Positions 8,643 through 15,579 of a DNA stretch of 37,901 bases are shown here, one piece after another. The stretch comes from Propionibacteriaceae bacterium (lineage in GTDB: Bacteria > Actinomycetota > Actinomycetes > Propionibacteriales > Propionibacteriaceae), in the NCBI GenBank assembly GCA_031266665.1, contig JAISAO010000077.1, positions 1-37,901 on the forward strand, given 5' to 3'. The notes below the pieces were generated by a model. The model saw only the letters and a list, made by a program, of their open reading frames with translations. It was not told the DNA's origin and ran no database searches. A program made the translations under genes and the position numbers. Positions within the stretch are counted from its first letter, which is position 1. Every line of letters starts with the position of its first letter.

Positions 8643-8718
8643 TTCAGCTATTTTAAATGTTCATTTGAGGGGGGAGTCGGTCGCGGTCGCGCGCCGGACG
8701 GCCCCCGGGCCGGCGTCG
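8643..8718 (-). promoter_or_regulatory. Hairpin plus A+T-rich patch between eutN and eutH (possible internal promoter)
   Basis: Just after the eutN stop, the minus strand has a G+C-rich inverted repeat (CGCCGG paired with CCGGCG around 8685-8712). An A+T-rich stretch follows, with TAAAAT near 8650 and the small palindrome AAATGTTCATTT. A+T-rich sequence is rare in this operon, so a partial terminator followed by a re-start promoter for eutH onward is plausible. No good -35 box is seen. Confidence 0.3.
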
Positions 8719-9009
8719 TTAACTTGTGGGCCCCACCTCTCTATCCGGCAAGTCGACCTGGTCGACAATGCCGACGATGACGTGATCGATTGGTTTGTTG
8801 CCGGAACCGACCGACAGGCGGGCCGAGCTGCCCGACACCACCAGGACGGTTTCGCCCACCCCGGCCCCGATCAAGTCGACCGCCACCACCGGGTAGGGCT
8901 GGCGGTGGCCCTCGAAAGCCCGCGGCTCGACAATCATGAGCTTGGACCCAGACAAGTCTTCATGTTTACGGGTGGCCCAAACGTTGCCGATGACCTGACC
9001 GATGATCAT
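8719..9009 (-). CDS. eutN: EutN/CcmL pentameric vertex protein (BMC-P)
   Basis: A 96-residue bacterial microcompartment vertex protein. It begins MIIGQVIGNVWATRKHEDL and continues KLMIVEPR, VVAVDLIGAGVGETVLVVSG and PIDHVIVGIVDQV, the full set of EutN/CcmL conserved strands. Family knowledge: pentamers cap the twelve vertices of the shell. GGGGGAG lies eight bases before the ATG. It is 67 bp after eutJ. Confidence 0.95.
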   Translation of the reverse strand: MIIGQVIGNVWATRKHEDLSGSKLMIVEPRAFEGHRQPYPVVAVDLIGAGVGETVLVVSGSSARLSVGSGNKPIDHVIVGIVDQVDLPDREVGPTS

Positions 9010-9076
9010 ATTCTGGCTCCCCCTCGTCGTCTCGGTGGCCGGCGCCCGGGAGGCCGGGCGCCCGTGGTCTGATCGC

Positions 9077-9994
9077 TCATGGCCGCCCCCATCCGGCCGA
9101 GGCGCGGACCGCCGCCGTCCCCGCCGGGCCGTCGTCCGGCGGGGGGCAGCTCAAGGCGATGCCGACCGGCGTGGCCAGCAGCGGGTGGGACGGTTTGCGG
9201 GTCGGCCGGCCGGTCACCTGGGCGAAGACCTGATCGATGCCCGGCAGGCAACTGCTGCCGCCCACCAGCCAGAGTTGGTCCACCGGCCAGCCGGCCAGGT
9301 GGCGTTGGGCGATCAGGGCCATCTTCTCCATCACCGGCCGGACGACGGCGGCGGCCTGGTCGCGGCTTCCGGGATCGCGCTTGAAAGCCTCGGCGGCGTC
9401 GAAGTCGAGGCCGAAGCGGCGCATCAGGACCAGCGACATATGCCAGCCGCCGGTCGGCTCGTCGGCCGTGTGGACGACGCGGCCGTCTTGGATGACGGCC
9501 AGCCCGGTGGTGCCGCCGCCGATGTCGACCACGGCGCCGTGGCGCAGCCCCAGCACGGCGTTGGCGGCGGTCGGCTCGTCCACCACCGCGACCACCTCCA
9601 AACCGGCCGCCTCGACCACGTGGCGGTGGGCGCCGGCGTCGGCCGGGCTGGTCCCGGGCGGCACGGCGATGGCGGCCGGCCCCAGTTCGGTCCCGAGGCC
9701 TTGTTCCAGCCGGCGGGCCAGCCGCCGGACGATGTCAATCGCCCCGATGTAGTCGACCACCAAGCCGTCTTTGGCCACTTGGCAGACCTGGCTGGCGCAG
9801 CCGACCGGTCGGCCGGCCTGGTCCAGGGCCACCAGCACGATGGAGGCGGTGCCGAGGTCGACGCCCAGTCGCACCGGGCCGGCGACGGGCCGGAGGTCGT
9901 CGAAACGGGCGGCCGCCCGGGCCAACAGGGCGTCGCCGGTCAAGGCCGACGGGGCTGCGACGGCCGACACCGGCAACTCCAGGACAAGGCTCAT
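9077..9994 (-). CDS. eutJ: EutJ, Hsp70/actin-fold chaperone-like protein
   Basis: A 305-residue EutJ/PduJ-neighbour ATPase-fold protein. Phosphate loop 1 is [15 protein letters not shown] (about 44-58), phosphate loop 2 is [14 protein letters not shown], and adenosine-binding is suggested by [30 protein letters not shown] resembles Hsp70/FtsA-type actin folds. Its exact role in microcompartments is not established. Chaperoning lyase or shell assembly is the usual suggestion. The start overlaps the upstream shell gene by four bases (ATGA). The last ~25 residues are Gly/Ala rich. Confidence 0.92.
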   Translation of the reverse strand: MSLVLELPVSAVAAPSALTGDALLARAAARFDDLRPVAGPVRLGVDLGTASIVLVALDQAGRPVGCASQVCQVAKDGLVVDYIGAIDIVRRLARRLEQGLGTELGPAAIAVPPGTSPADAGAHRHVVEAAGLEVVAVVDEPTAANAVLGLRHGAVVDIGGGTTGLAVIQDGRVVHTADEPTGGWHMSLVLMRRFGLDFDAAEAFKRDPGSRDQAAAVVRPVMEKMALIAQRHLAGWPVDQLWLVGGSSCLPGIDQVFAQVTGRPTRKPSHPLLATPVGIALSCPPPDDGPAGTAAVRASAGWGRP

Positions 9995-10704
9995 CGGGCG
10001 CCGCCGTCCTGGGCCGTCGCCCGGGCGATGGCCGCCAACAAGGTGGCCTTGTCAGCCGACCTGATGGTGGCCCGGCTGAGATCGACCGCCGCCAGACTGC
10101 GGAGGTGACGGCGCAGATCGACCACCCGCCAGGCGGCCAACTCGTCCAACGAGGGTGCGGTCGCGGCGGCGCGGCCGGACTGCTCCGAGGGCGGGGAAGC
10201 GGCCGGAGCGGGCTGGCCGGCGGCGACCACCACCGGGGCCGATGTCGCGCCGGACTGGGAAGTGGTCTGGCCGGAGGGCGGCATCGTTCGGTCGCCGGAG
10301 GCCGGGCTGGCCGCGGCCTTCTCCCCGGCTGGGGCCGCGTCGGGCTGGCCCGGGACGGCCGAGTCGGGCTGGCTCGGGACGGCCGCGCCGGGAGCGTGAT
10401 CGGTCCGCCGACGACCGCCGGGCGTGGTCTTGGCCGGTGTCAGCAGTCCGGGGACGGCGACTTCGGGCCGGGGGATGACGTGGACGGCGATCAGGCCGGT
10501 CGGGCGCACGCGGGAGGCCGCCGCCGCCCCGGCGTCGACCGCCGCCTGGACCGCTCCGACGTCGCCGCTGACGGTGACGGTGATCAGGCCGCCGCCGACG
10601 CGGGTTTGGCCCAGCAGGCTCACCTGGGCCGCCTTGACCATGGCGTCGGCGGCTTCGACCGCCGCCACCAGTCCGCAGGTCTCAATCATTCCGATAGCGC
10701 GCAT
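9991..10704 (-). CDS. eutK: EutK-like shell protein: BMC domain, long linker, SAP/Rho-N-like tail
   Basis: A 237-residue protein in three parts. Residues 1-90 are a BMC-H domain close to EutM ([46 protein letters not shown]). Residues ~91-184 are a Pro/Ala/Ser/Gly/Gln-rich linker with repeats of the [12 protein letters not shown] kind. Residues ~185-237 ([20 protein letters not shown], then [19 protein letters not shown]) have the helix-extended-helix pattern of SAP or Rho-N domains, which often bind nucleic acid. Enteric EutK also carries a C-terminal putative nucleic-acid-binding domain, but of helix-turn-helix type. The ATG follows GGGGGTGAG. It overlaps eutJ by four bases. Confidence 0.85.
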   Translation of the reverse strand: MRAIGMIETCGLVAAVEAADAMVKAAQVSLLGQTRVGGGLITVTVSGDVGAVQAAVDAGAAAASRVRPTGLIAVHVIPRPEVAVPGLLTPAKTTPGGRRRTDHAPGAAVPSQPDSAVPGQPDAAPAGEKAAASPASGDRTMPPSGQTTSQSGATSAPVVVAAGQPAPAASPPSEQSGRAAATAPSLDELAAWRVVDLRRHLRSLAAVDLSRATIRSADKATLLAAIARATAQDGGAR

Positions 10705-10734
10705 CGGCTCACCCCCTTATCCCTTATCGAACCT

Positions 10735-10767
10735 GTCGCGGCGTGGCCGCCGGGCCGCCGACGCGAC
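10735..10767 (-). other. G+C-rich hairpin between eutL and eutK
   Basis: Arms GTCGCG and CGCGAC close a largely self-complementary 33-base segment in the 75-bp spacer after eutL. No T run follows, so it is more likely an RNA stability or processing hairpin separating eutL from the rest of the message than a terminator. Confidence 0.35.
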
Positions 10768-10779
10768 TTTGGTCCGGGC

Positions 10780-11433
10780 TCAGTAGTCGGTCGGGTTGGC
10801 CGCGACCTGCTTGACCGCCTCGCCGAAGGCGTTGCAGGCGGCCTTGCAGGCCGACTGCGAGCCGACCAGCAGGCCGCCGCCGAAGTTGGTCTCCGAGGGC
10901 GGGCCGTAGAAAACGCCGAGCCTGACGTCGGCCGCCTTGAGGGCGGCGTCGATGCCATAGACGGCCTCCTCGGGCGGGGCGATGAGGTAGGCGATGGACG
11001 TCCCCTCGGGCACGCCGGCGATCTCGGACAGGTAGGACCCGGAGCGCGAGATGCAATAGGCGTAGTAGCAGATGGTGTCGTCGTCGTTGGCGCTGATGAA
11101 GTAGGCGTCGTTGGCGATGACGTCGCGCACGGCGTCGAGCCCGGAGCGGACCTCGGCCGGGTTGGGGCCGGAGATGATGCCGATGATCTCGCCCGCCAGC
11201 TTGGTGTTGGCGTTGGCCGCGCCGCCGTAGAAGGACTTGGCGTAGACAACTTTGATGTCAGCCTTCTTGGTCGCCTCGTCCAGGGCGGTGTAGGCGACGT
11301 CGTCGCAATCGGCCGTGAACAAGCCGAGGCTGCAATGCCCCTCGGGCAACTCTAGTTCTTTCGCCAGCTCCGGCGTCACGTTGGGGATCATCTTCATGCT
11401 CAAGATCGTTGTCCTGAGCGGGCTGTTAATCAT
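10780..11433 (-). CDS. eutL: EutL trimeric shell protein (BMC-T)
   Basis: A tandem-BMC-domain shell protein of about 217 residues, matching enteric EutL (219). Conserved stretches are HCSLGLFTADCDDVAYTALD, GPNPAEVRSGLDAV, YCISRSGSYLSEIAGVPEG, APPEEAVYGIDAALKAADV and GSQSACKAACNAFGEAVKQV. Family knowledge: EutL trimers have gated pores and an ethanolamine-binding site. I use the ATG at 11433 because GGAAGG lies 11 bases before it and the length then matches the family. The GTG three codons earlier has only two bases of spacing. It is the first eut gene, following a promoter-like element. Confidence 0.95.
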   Translation of the reverse strand: MINSPLRTTILSMKMIPNVTPELAKELELPEGHCSLGLFTADCDDVAYTALDEATKKADIKVVYAKSFYGGAANANTKLAGEIIGIISGPNPAEVRSGLDAVRDVIANDAYFISANDDDTICYYAYCISRSGSYLSEIAGVPEGTSIAYLIAPPEEAVYGIDAALKAADVRLGVFYGPPSETNFGGGLLVGSQSACKAACNAFGEAVKQVAANPTDY

Positions 11434-11565
11434 CTGCCACACAACCTTCCATTTGTCAATGCGGTCTTGGGGAAGCGCCCGACTGGGATCTTCCGTCTTT
11501 TACTGTCTGTTCATCGCCTGAGGCCGCCTCGCGCCGCTCTCCTTCGAGCCGATCACGCGGGTTTC

Positions 11566-11593
11566 ACCCTACCACTTGGCTTCCAACAATCAA
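11566..11593 (-). promoter_or_regulatory. Likely eut operon promoter
   Basis: On the minus strand TTGATT (plus positions 11588-11593) and TAGGGT (11566-11571) are 16 bases apart, a sigma70-like pair about 130 bases before eutL. The leader between has a small hairpin (GGAAG...CTTCC, about 11470-11495). No B12 riboswitch core or EutV-type paired hexaloop terminators could be recognised by eye. Confidence 0.4.
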
Positions 11594-11896
11594 CTAGAGC
11601 GTCAACACGGTGTAGACGCCGACCATGGCTCCAAGGAGCAACATCACCACCCCGAAGAAACGCCGCCGCGCCCGGTCGCCCGCCGGGGGCGCCGCCGCCG
11701 GTGCGTCCCCGTCCGGCCTCTCCGCCGCCCGGGAGTCTCCCCCGCCTCCCGAACGGCCGGGAGGACGGAGGTAGGCCACCCCACTGATGAGGAAGACCAC
11801 CATCAGAGCGATTTTGCCGATCTCGAACCACCTTCCCGGCCCTCGGGCCGCCCGGCCACCGCGCCGGTCGCCGTCGCGCGGCCGACCCGGCCCCAC
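11594..11896 (-). CDS. Small two-helix membrane protein, unrecognised
   Basis: I do not recognise this 100-residue protein. Two hydrophobic segments are visible: FEIGKIALMVVFLISGVAYL (about 24-43) and RRFFGVVMLLLGAMVGVYTV (about 78-97). They are joined by a Gly/Pro/Asp/Ala-rich, probably disordered linker, and the protein ends VYTVLTL. Alternating hydrophobic helices with basic residues before the second argue for a real coding frame. The GTG start at 11896 is weakly supported, and the true N-terminus may be nearer the first helix. It lies between the restriction gene and the eut promoter. A decayed gene is the alternative. Confidence 0.5.
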   Translation of the reverse strand: MGPGRPRDGDRRGGRAARGPGRWFEIGKIALMVVFLISGVAYLRPPGRSGGGGDSRAAERPDGDAPAAAPPAGDRARRRFFGVVMLLLGAMVGVYTVLTL

Positions 11897-11990
11897 TATT
11901 CCCGGTCGCGGCCCCGCCGCGCAAGCCCTCGGCCGGCCGCGCCTCGCCTGGTCGGCCCGCGCCTGTCGCCGGCGGGCGGATTTTCGTGCT

Positions 11991-12905
11991 TCAGGGGCTT
12001 AGGAGTCGGCCGACTTGGGCCAATAGTGAGAGTAGTTGCTCGGCGGCTCCGGGGGTGATCGCGCCGAGATGTTCCGTCAGTTGGGCCTCCAGCGCCTGAC
12101 CGATCTCCTCCGGCGTGGCGGTGTCGCTGTGCAGCTTGAGGAACGAGACCCAATCGGCCACTGGGATGCCGAGGATTTCGTGCCGCATCGACCGCGCGAT
12201 GAACGCCTCCATCAATGGTTTCGCCCGGGGCAGCCGGCCGAAATTACCGCCGCCATCCTCCTGGGGCCGGACCAGGACCAGGTCGGCCTTGTTGGGGTAC
12301 GGGTGGGCCGCCTGGGGGTGCGAGAGGCCGGTCTTACCCTTGGCCGAGCGCAGGTGTTGCCACCAGTAGTCCCGGTACTCCGCCGCGTACCACGCGCTCT
12401 CGATCCAAGGCTCGATGACCGCCGCCACCCCTGACACGGCGTTGCTCAAGTGCCACGGCACCACGCAGATCAAGTCGTGCGGGGCGCAGGCCGCCGGAGA
12501 GACCTGGTAGCGCAGCGAGGGCACCCCCTCTTTCGACAGCAGCCACCAGCCCTTCAACTCGACGCCGATGGCGATGTCGTCCCGGGCCTCACCACGGACG
12601 AGCCGAACGTCCGGGAAGGCCTGGCTGGAACGCTCGAAGCGGTAGCCCGCCCAGACTTCCTCCGGGTCCCACAGTGCGCGCAACTGGTTCAGCGTCCGCA
12701 CCACTTCGATCTCGATGCCGGTTCCGAGCAAGCTGTTGAGGCTGAACAGATCGGTGGCGTTGACGCCCGTGATCGGATTGTCGAACTCGAAGTGGCCCGG
12801 CAGGGACAGGAGGGCGTTTTCGACCCGCTGCCGCAGAACGGTGCGCTGGTCGTCGGGGTCCAGGAGGGGCCGGACGGGGGCCGGCGGGGCGGCGGGGCCG
12901 GTCAT
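11991..12905 (-). CDS. Type II restriction endonuclease-like protein (PD-ELK fold)
   Basis: A 304-residue protein downstream of, and overlapping by four bases (ATGA), a DNA methyltransferase, so most likely its restriction partner. A PD-(D/E)xK nuclease signature is visible: PD in QAFPDVRLV (Pro98-Asp99) and Glu116-Leu-Lys118 in IAIGVELKGWW, in the usual spacing. A Trp-rich central part follows (ICVVPWHLSNAV, YRDYWWQHLRSAKGKTG). The frame is open upstream, but the ATG at 12905 within the methyltransferase stop is preferred. Recognition specificity cannot be read. It resembles nucleases found beside beta-class methyltransferases, and I do not recognise a named enzyme. Confidence 0.8.
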   Translation of the reverse strand: MTGPAAPPAPVRPLLDPDDQRTVLRQRVENALLSLPGHFEFDNPITGVNATDLFSLNSLLGTGIEIEVVRTLNQLRALWDPEEVWAGYRFERSSQAFPDVRLVRGEARDDIAIGVELKGWWLLSKEGVPSLRYQVSPAACAPHDLICVVPWHLSNAVSGVAAVIEPWIESAWYAAEYRDYWWQHLRSAKGKTGLSHPQAAHPYPNKADLVLVRPQEDGGGNFGRLPRAKPLMEAFIARSMRHEILGIPVADWVSFLKLHSDTATPEEIGQALEAQLTEHLGAITPGAAEQLLSLLAQVGRLLSP

Positions 12906-14038
12906 GCGTAGGCCCTTTCGTCCGACCAGGCGCTCGCGGCCTCGGCCAGCCGTTGCGCGGCGATGTCTTGGAAGGTCGGATTGGTCTCGGCGACATAGGC
13001 GCGGCGGCCGAGTTCGACGGCGGCGACCGAGGCGGAGGCCAGGCCGCCGAACGGCTCCCACACCACGTCCCCGACCCGTGTGACCGCCTGGATCTGCCGC
13101 GCCATGAACTGCAACGGCTTCTGGTTGAGGTGGGCCGCCGACTGCGTCGACGGGTTATGCGTCCGGGGGGCCGAACGCTCCAAGGTTCCTTTGAGGCGTT
13201 CCTGGTCGTGCAGGGGCGGGCGGGTCCAGACATTCGTCAAGCCATGGGCGTGCGTCCAGCGATAGCGCAACCCGTCCCACTCGTCGGCGGTCACCGGTCT
13301 CTCGCCGTCCAGCGAGTAGTAGGGGCGCCCGCCGGGACGGCCGTGCTCGGCGGCGTAAGCGGCCAACCGCTCGACCATGGCCCCGGGGGGCCAGTACCAG
13401 AGCCAGTCTTGGGTCAGATATTTGCGTGTGGCGGCGTTCTTGACGCCGCAGGCCTGGTTGGCGCGGCTCAGCGGCAGCCCCGCCCGTTGCCACTCGTGGC
13501 GCAGCCACGGCTTGACGTCCATGGAGCCCTGGTCGGTGTTGATCGTGAGCCGGCGCTGATACAGCACCGACACCTCGGACACGACGGGGAAGCGCCGAAT
13601 GGTCTGGCCGTTGACGTTGCCGGCGACATGTGAGATCCCCTTGTCCCAGGTGATCGTCTCAACGTAGTCCCAGCCGTGGGCGACCAGCAGGGGATGCACC
13701 GTCGCCCAGCCGATCTCGGTGTTCCAGAACCAGAGCGTCGTGGCCGGGGAGGCGGCCCGGTCCCAGGCGGCGACATGCGGCCGGTACCAATCGACCAGGC
13801 CGTCCGGGCCGGTGGTGTCGCCTAAGAAACCACGGACCCCATAGGCCCCGTCGGAGATGATGGTCGCAGGCGTGGGCCAGGCCGCGTAGGCCTTCAGAAC
13901 GTTGCCCCGGTACAGCCTGAACGGCTGACGCAACGGAACGACTGACACGATCTCAGCGTAGTGGCCGCCGGGCAGCCGGGGCTGATGGGCCACAGGCGTG
14001 GCGGGCGGCGGGCGCGCGGCGATGCTCAAAGACGGCAT
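12902..14038 (-). CDS. Type II DNA methyltransferase (beta class, N4-cytosine or N6-adenine)
   Basis: A 378-residue amino-methyltransferase with motif order IV - target recognition - X - I, the beta arrangement. Motif IV is ISDGAYG (about 61-67), where the usual DPPY prolines are replaced. I recall related enzymes with the same SDGAYG form. The central region has LWFWNTEIGWATVHPLL and HVAGNVNGQTIRRFPVVSEV. Motif X is HLNQKPLQFMARQI, and motif I is DVVWEPFGGLASASVAAVEL. It protects the host site from the co-encoded nuclease. AGGAGG lies five bases before the ATG. It is transcribed divergently from the toxin-like module. Confidence 0.9.
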   Translation of the reverse strand: MPSLSIAARPPPATPVAHQPRLPGGHYAEIVSVVPLRQPFRLYRGNVLKAYAAWPTPATIISDGAYGVRGFLGDTTGPDGLVDWYRPHVAAWDRAASPATTLWFWNTEIGWATVHPLLVAHGWDYVETITWDKGISHVAGNVNGQTIRRFPVVSEVSVLYQRRLTINTDQGSMDVKPWLRHEWQRAGLPLSRANQACGVKNAATRKYLTQDWLWYWPPGAMVERLAAYAAEHGRPGGRPYYSLDGERPVTADEWDGLRYRWTHAHGLTNVWTRPPLHDQERLKGTLERSAPRTHNPSTQSAAHLNQKPLQFMARQIQAVTRVGDVVWEPFGGLASASVAAVELGRRAYVAETNPTFQDIAAQRLAEAASAWSDERAYA

Positions 14039-14220
14039 GATCCCTCCTGGGACGTTTGACCGGAGATGTTACGACGGCCCACTGACAGCGGCAGCCCCTC
14101 GGCAGGCCGGCAACGCCAGTCGGGGGCGTGCCACCCGCTCGGAAGCGGCCAACGGCCTCCCAAACCGGCGCCGACGACAAGGGTGGTGACTCTCACGATC
14201 CCACTGGCCCGTGGGCTGAC

Positions 14221-14238
14221 GACGTATGAGACGTATGA
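14221..14238 (+). repeat. Tandem 9-bp repeat GACGTATGA in the toxin-module promoter region
   Basis: Two exact head-to-tail copies of GACGTATGA (14221-14229, 14230-14238) sit about 28 bases before the start of the small first gene. TATGAT at 14234-14239 could serve as a -10 box, although no good -35 is visible. A tandem half-site here would suit autorepression by the antitoxin. Confidence 0.45.
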
Positions 14239-14265
14239 TGTGGCCCACGAGCCACTAGGAGCCCC

Positions 14266-14472
14266 ATGACCGAGACCGAGGAACTGATCACCGCGATCCG
14301 CGCCCTGCGCGCCGCGGAGGCCAAGCTGCCAGAGGCGGAACGCAAGCGTCTCTCCCTCGAGAGGCTGGTCCGCCAAGGGGTGCTGACCAGCGATGGCGAG
14401 TTCACCGACGCTTACGCCTACTCCCGCGAGTGTGAGCGCCGCCGCCGCGCCGGCGATTCGGTCGCGGTGTGA
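14266..14472 (+). CDS. Small protein, putative antitoxin of the ART-like module
   Basis: A 68-residue, highly charged, helix-rich protein: TEELITAIRALRAAEAKLPE, ERKRLSLERLVRQGVLTSDG, EFTDAYAYSRE and a basic C-terminus ECERRRRAGD. No enzymatic motif is seen. AGGAG lies four bases before the ATG. Its last codon overlaps the GTG of the toxin-like gene (GTGA), the coupled order usual for antitoxin-toxin pairs. Function as an antitoxin is inferred from size and position only. Confidence 0.7.
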   Translation: MTETEELITAIRALRAAEAKLPEAERKRLSLERLVRQGVLTSDGEFTDAYAYSRECERRRRAGDSVAV

Positions 14473-15059
14473 TCTACGACGACTATCCGGCCCTCGTCTT
14501 AGCCTTCCACGGCTGCCGCCGGACGACCTATGAGACCGTCATGCGGGGCTTACCCCTCGCGCCCAGCCGGAACTCTTACGACTGGCTGGGTTGGGGCGTC
14601 TACTTCTGGGAGAACAGCTACTCCCGGGCCTTGGACTGGGCGCTCCAGCGATACGCCGCCGACGCGGCCGTCATCGGCGCTGTCATCGACCCCGGCCACT
14701 GTCTCAACCTGACGGACTTCCAAAATGCCCAACTGGTCCGCGCCGCCTACGACACTCTCGTTGTTGATATGGCCGATCAGAGCCGTGACCTACCCGTCAA
14801 CCGCAACATCAAAGACAACGACGACTGGCTTCTCCGGGACCTCGACTGCGCCGTCGTCAACACGGTGCACGACCTCAACGCGACCCTGGGCCGCCCCTCC
14901 TTCGACACGGTTCGCGGCATCTTCACCGAAGGACCGCCGGCCTACCCAGGGGCCGGCTTTCGAGCCAAGACTCACGTCCAACTCTGCGTCCGCAACGCCG
15001 CGTCGATCAAGGGTTACTTCGCCCCCCGCGACGAGGCCGGAGACATCATCCGCTACTGA
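14469..15059 (+). CDS. ADP-ribosyltransferase-like toxin candidate
   Basis: A 196-residue protein. Residues ~12-50 (LAFHGCRRTTYETVMRG, then DWLGWGVYFWENSYSRALDW) carry an FHG and a GxGxYF block, like the His and Tyr blocks of PARP/DUF3990-type ADP-ribosyltransferases. The C-terminal block, YPGAGFRAKTHVQLCVRN then IKGYFAPRDE, is what I recall from a widespread uncharacterised bacterial family. The glutamate or equivalent catalytic residue cannot be assigned by eye. It starts with GTG inside the stop of the small upstream gene. Toxin activity, target and transferase chemistry are all inference. Confidence 0.65.
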   Translation: MIYDDYPALVLAFHGCRRTTYETVMRGLPLAPSRNSYDWLGWGVYFWENSYSRALDWALQRYAADAAVIGAVIDPGHCLNLTDFQNAQLVRAAYDTLVVDMADQSRDLPVNRNIKDNDDWLLRDLDCAVVNTVHDLNATLGRPSFDTVRGIFTEGPPAYPGAGFRAKTHVQLCVRNAASIKGYFAPRDEAGDIIRY

Positions 15060-15061
15060 GC

Positions 15062-15188
15062 CTGCCGCACCTCCCCGACCGACCACCGCGCCGGTCGCGG
15101 CCCCGACGGCGAACATGATCAGGGAGCGAGTGACGGGTTTGGCGAGGATGTTGCCGTCGAGGAAGACTCGTGTCTTGGGGTCAGGCAT
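15062..15188 (-). pseudogene. Truncated PIN-domain toxin (N-terminus only)
   Basis: The ATG at 15188 overlaps the antitoxin end by eight bases. It reads MPDPKTRVFLDGNILAKPVT and then RSLIMFAVGA, the start of a PIN (VapC-like) nuclease, where VFLDxNxL holds the first catalytic Asp. After roughly 30-45 residues the resemblance stops. The frame runs on through low-complexity sequence and then antisense into the ART-like gene. The later acidic residues of a PIN active site are absent, so the toxin is almost certainly dead. The junction lies between about 15060 and 15110. Confidence 0.65.
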
Positions 15189-15531
15189 CGCCGAACAGTT
15201 CCGCCTCGACGTCTGCGGCCCAGGCATCGGCCAGGGCGCCCATCGTCTGCTCCCAGAGGCGGCGGTATTCGTGGTAGGGGATGCGGTGCCGGTTGCCGAC
15301 TTTGACCGAGCGGATTTCTCCGGCCGCGATCTTCCGGGAGACGGTGGAACGGGACATCATCAGCCCGCGCGCCACATCGGCGGGTGTCATCATCTTCGGC
15401 TTGCTCGTCACCGTCACGGTCTCGCCGGCCTGGCCGGCACGACGAACGTAATCGAGCAGGCTGGCCATCCACGGCGCATCGGCTTTGTCGGCTGCCACCA
15501 CTTCGGGCTCAAGGGTCAAGGCTTCGGTCAT
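15181..15531 (-). CDS. HTH (excisionase/MerR-type) antitoxin, partner of a PIN toxin
   Basis: A 116-residue DNA-binding protein. A helix-turn-helix of the excisionase/MerR kind is visible at MMTPADVARGLMMSRSTVSR then KIAAGEIRSVKVGNRHRIPY (about 52-92). The rest is an acidic helical C-terminus (WAADVEAELFGDA), usual for neutralising a PIN toxin. I chose the ATG at 15531. The frame is open upstream, but there it has no family-like sequence. It precedes the broken PIN gene with an eight-base overlap. A perfect inverted repeat sits about 22 bases upstream and is likely its operator. Confidence 0.8.
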   Translation of the reverse strand: MTEALTLEPEVVAADKADAPWMASLLDYVRRAGQAGETVTVTSKPKMMTPADVARGLMMSRSTVSRKIAAGEIRSVKVGNRHRIPYHEYRRLWEQTMGALADAWAADVEAELFGDA

Positions 15532-15552
15532 GACTCCATGGTACACGCCTAC

Positions 15553-15579
15553 GCACAGATAGAGTAGTCCCATCTGTGC
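15553..15579 (-). promoter_or_regulatory. Operator-like inverted repeat upstream of the HTH antitoxin
   Basis: GCACAGAT (15553-15560) and ATCTGTGC (15572-15579) form a perfect 8-bp inverted repeat with an 11-base spacer. On the minus strand the spacer contains TACTCT, a possible -10 box, so binding would block the promoter. This fits autoregulation by the HTH antitoxin. The repeat is seen directly. Its use is inference. Confidence 0.5.

Noticed and set aside
11434..11593. B12 riboswitch or EutV-type tandem hairpins in the eut leader
   Set aside because: The leader is short, and no B12 box or paired hexaloop hairpins with A/G positions could be found by eye. Only one small hairpin is present.
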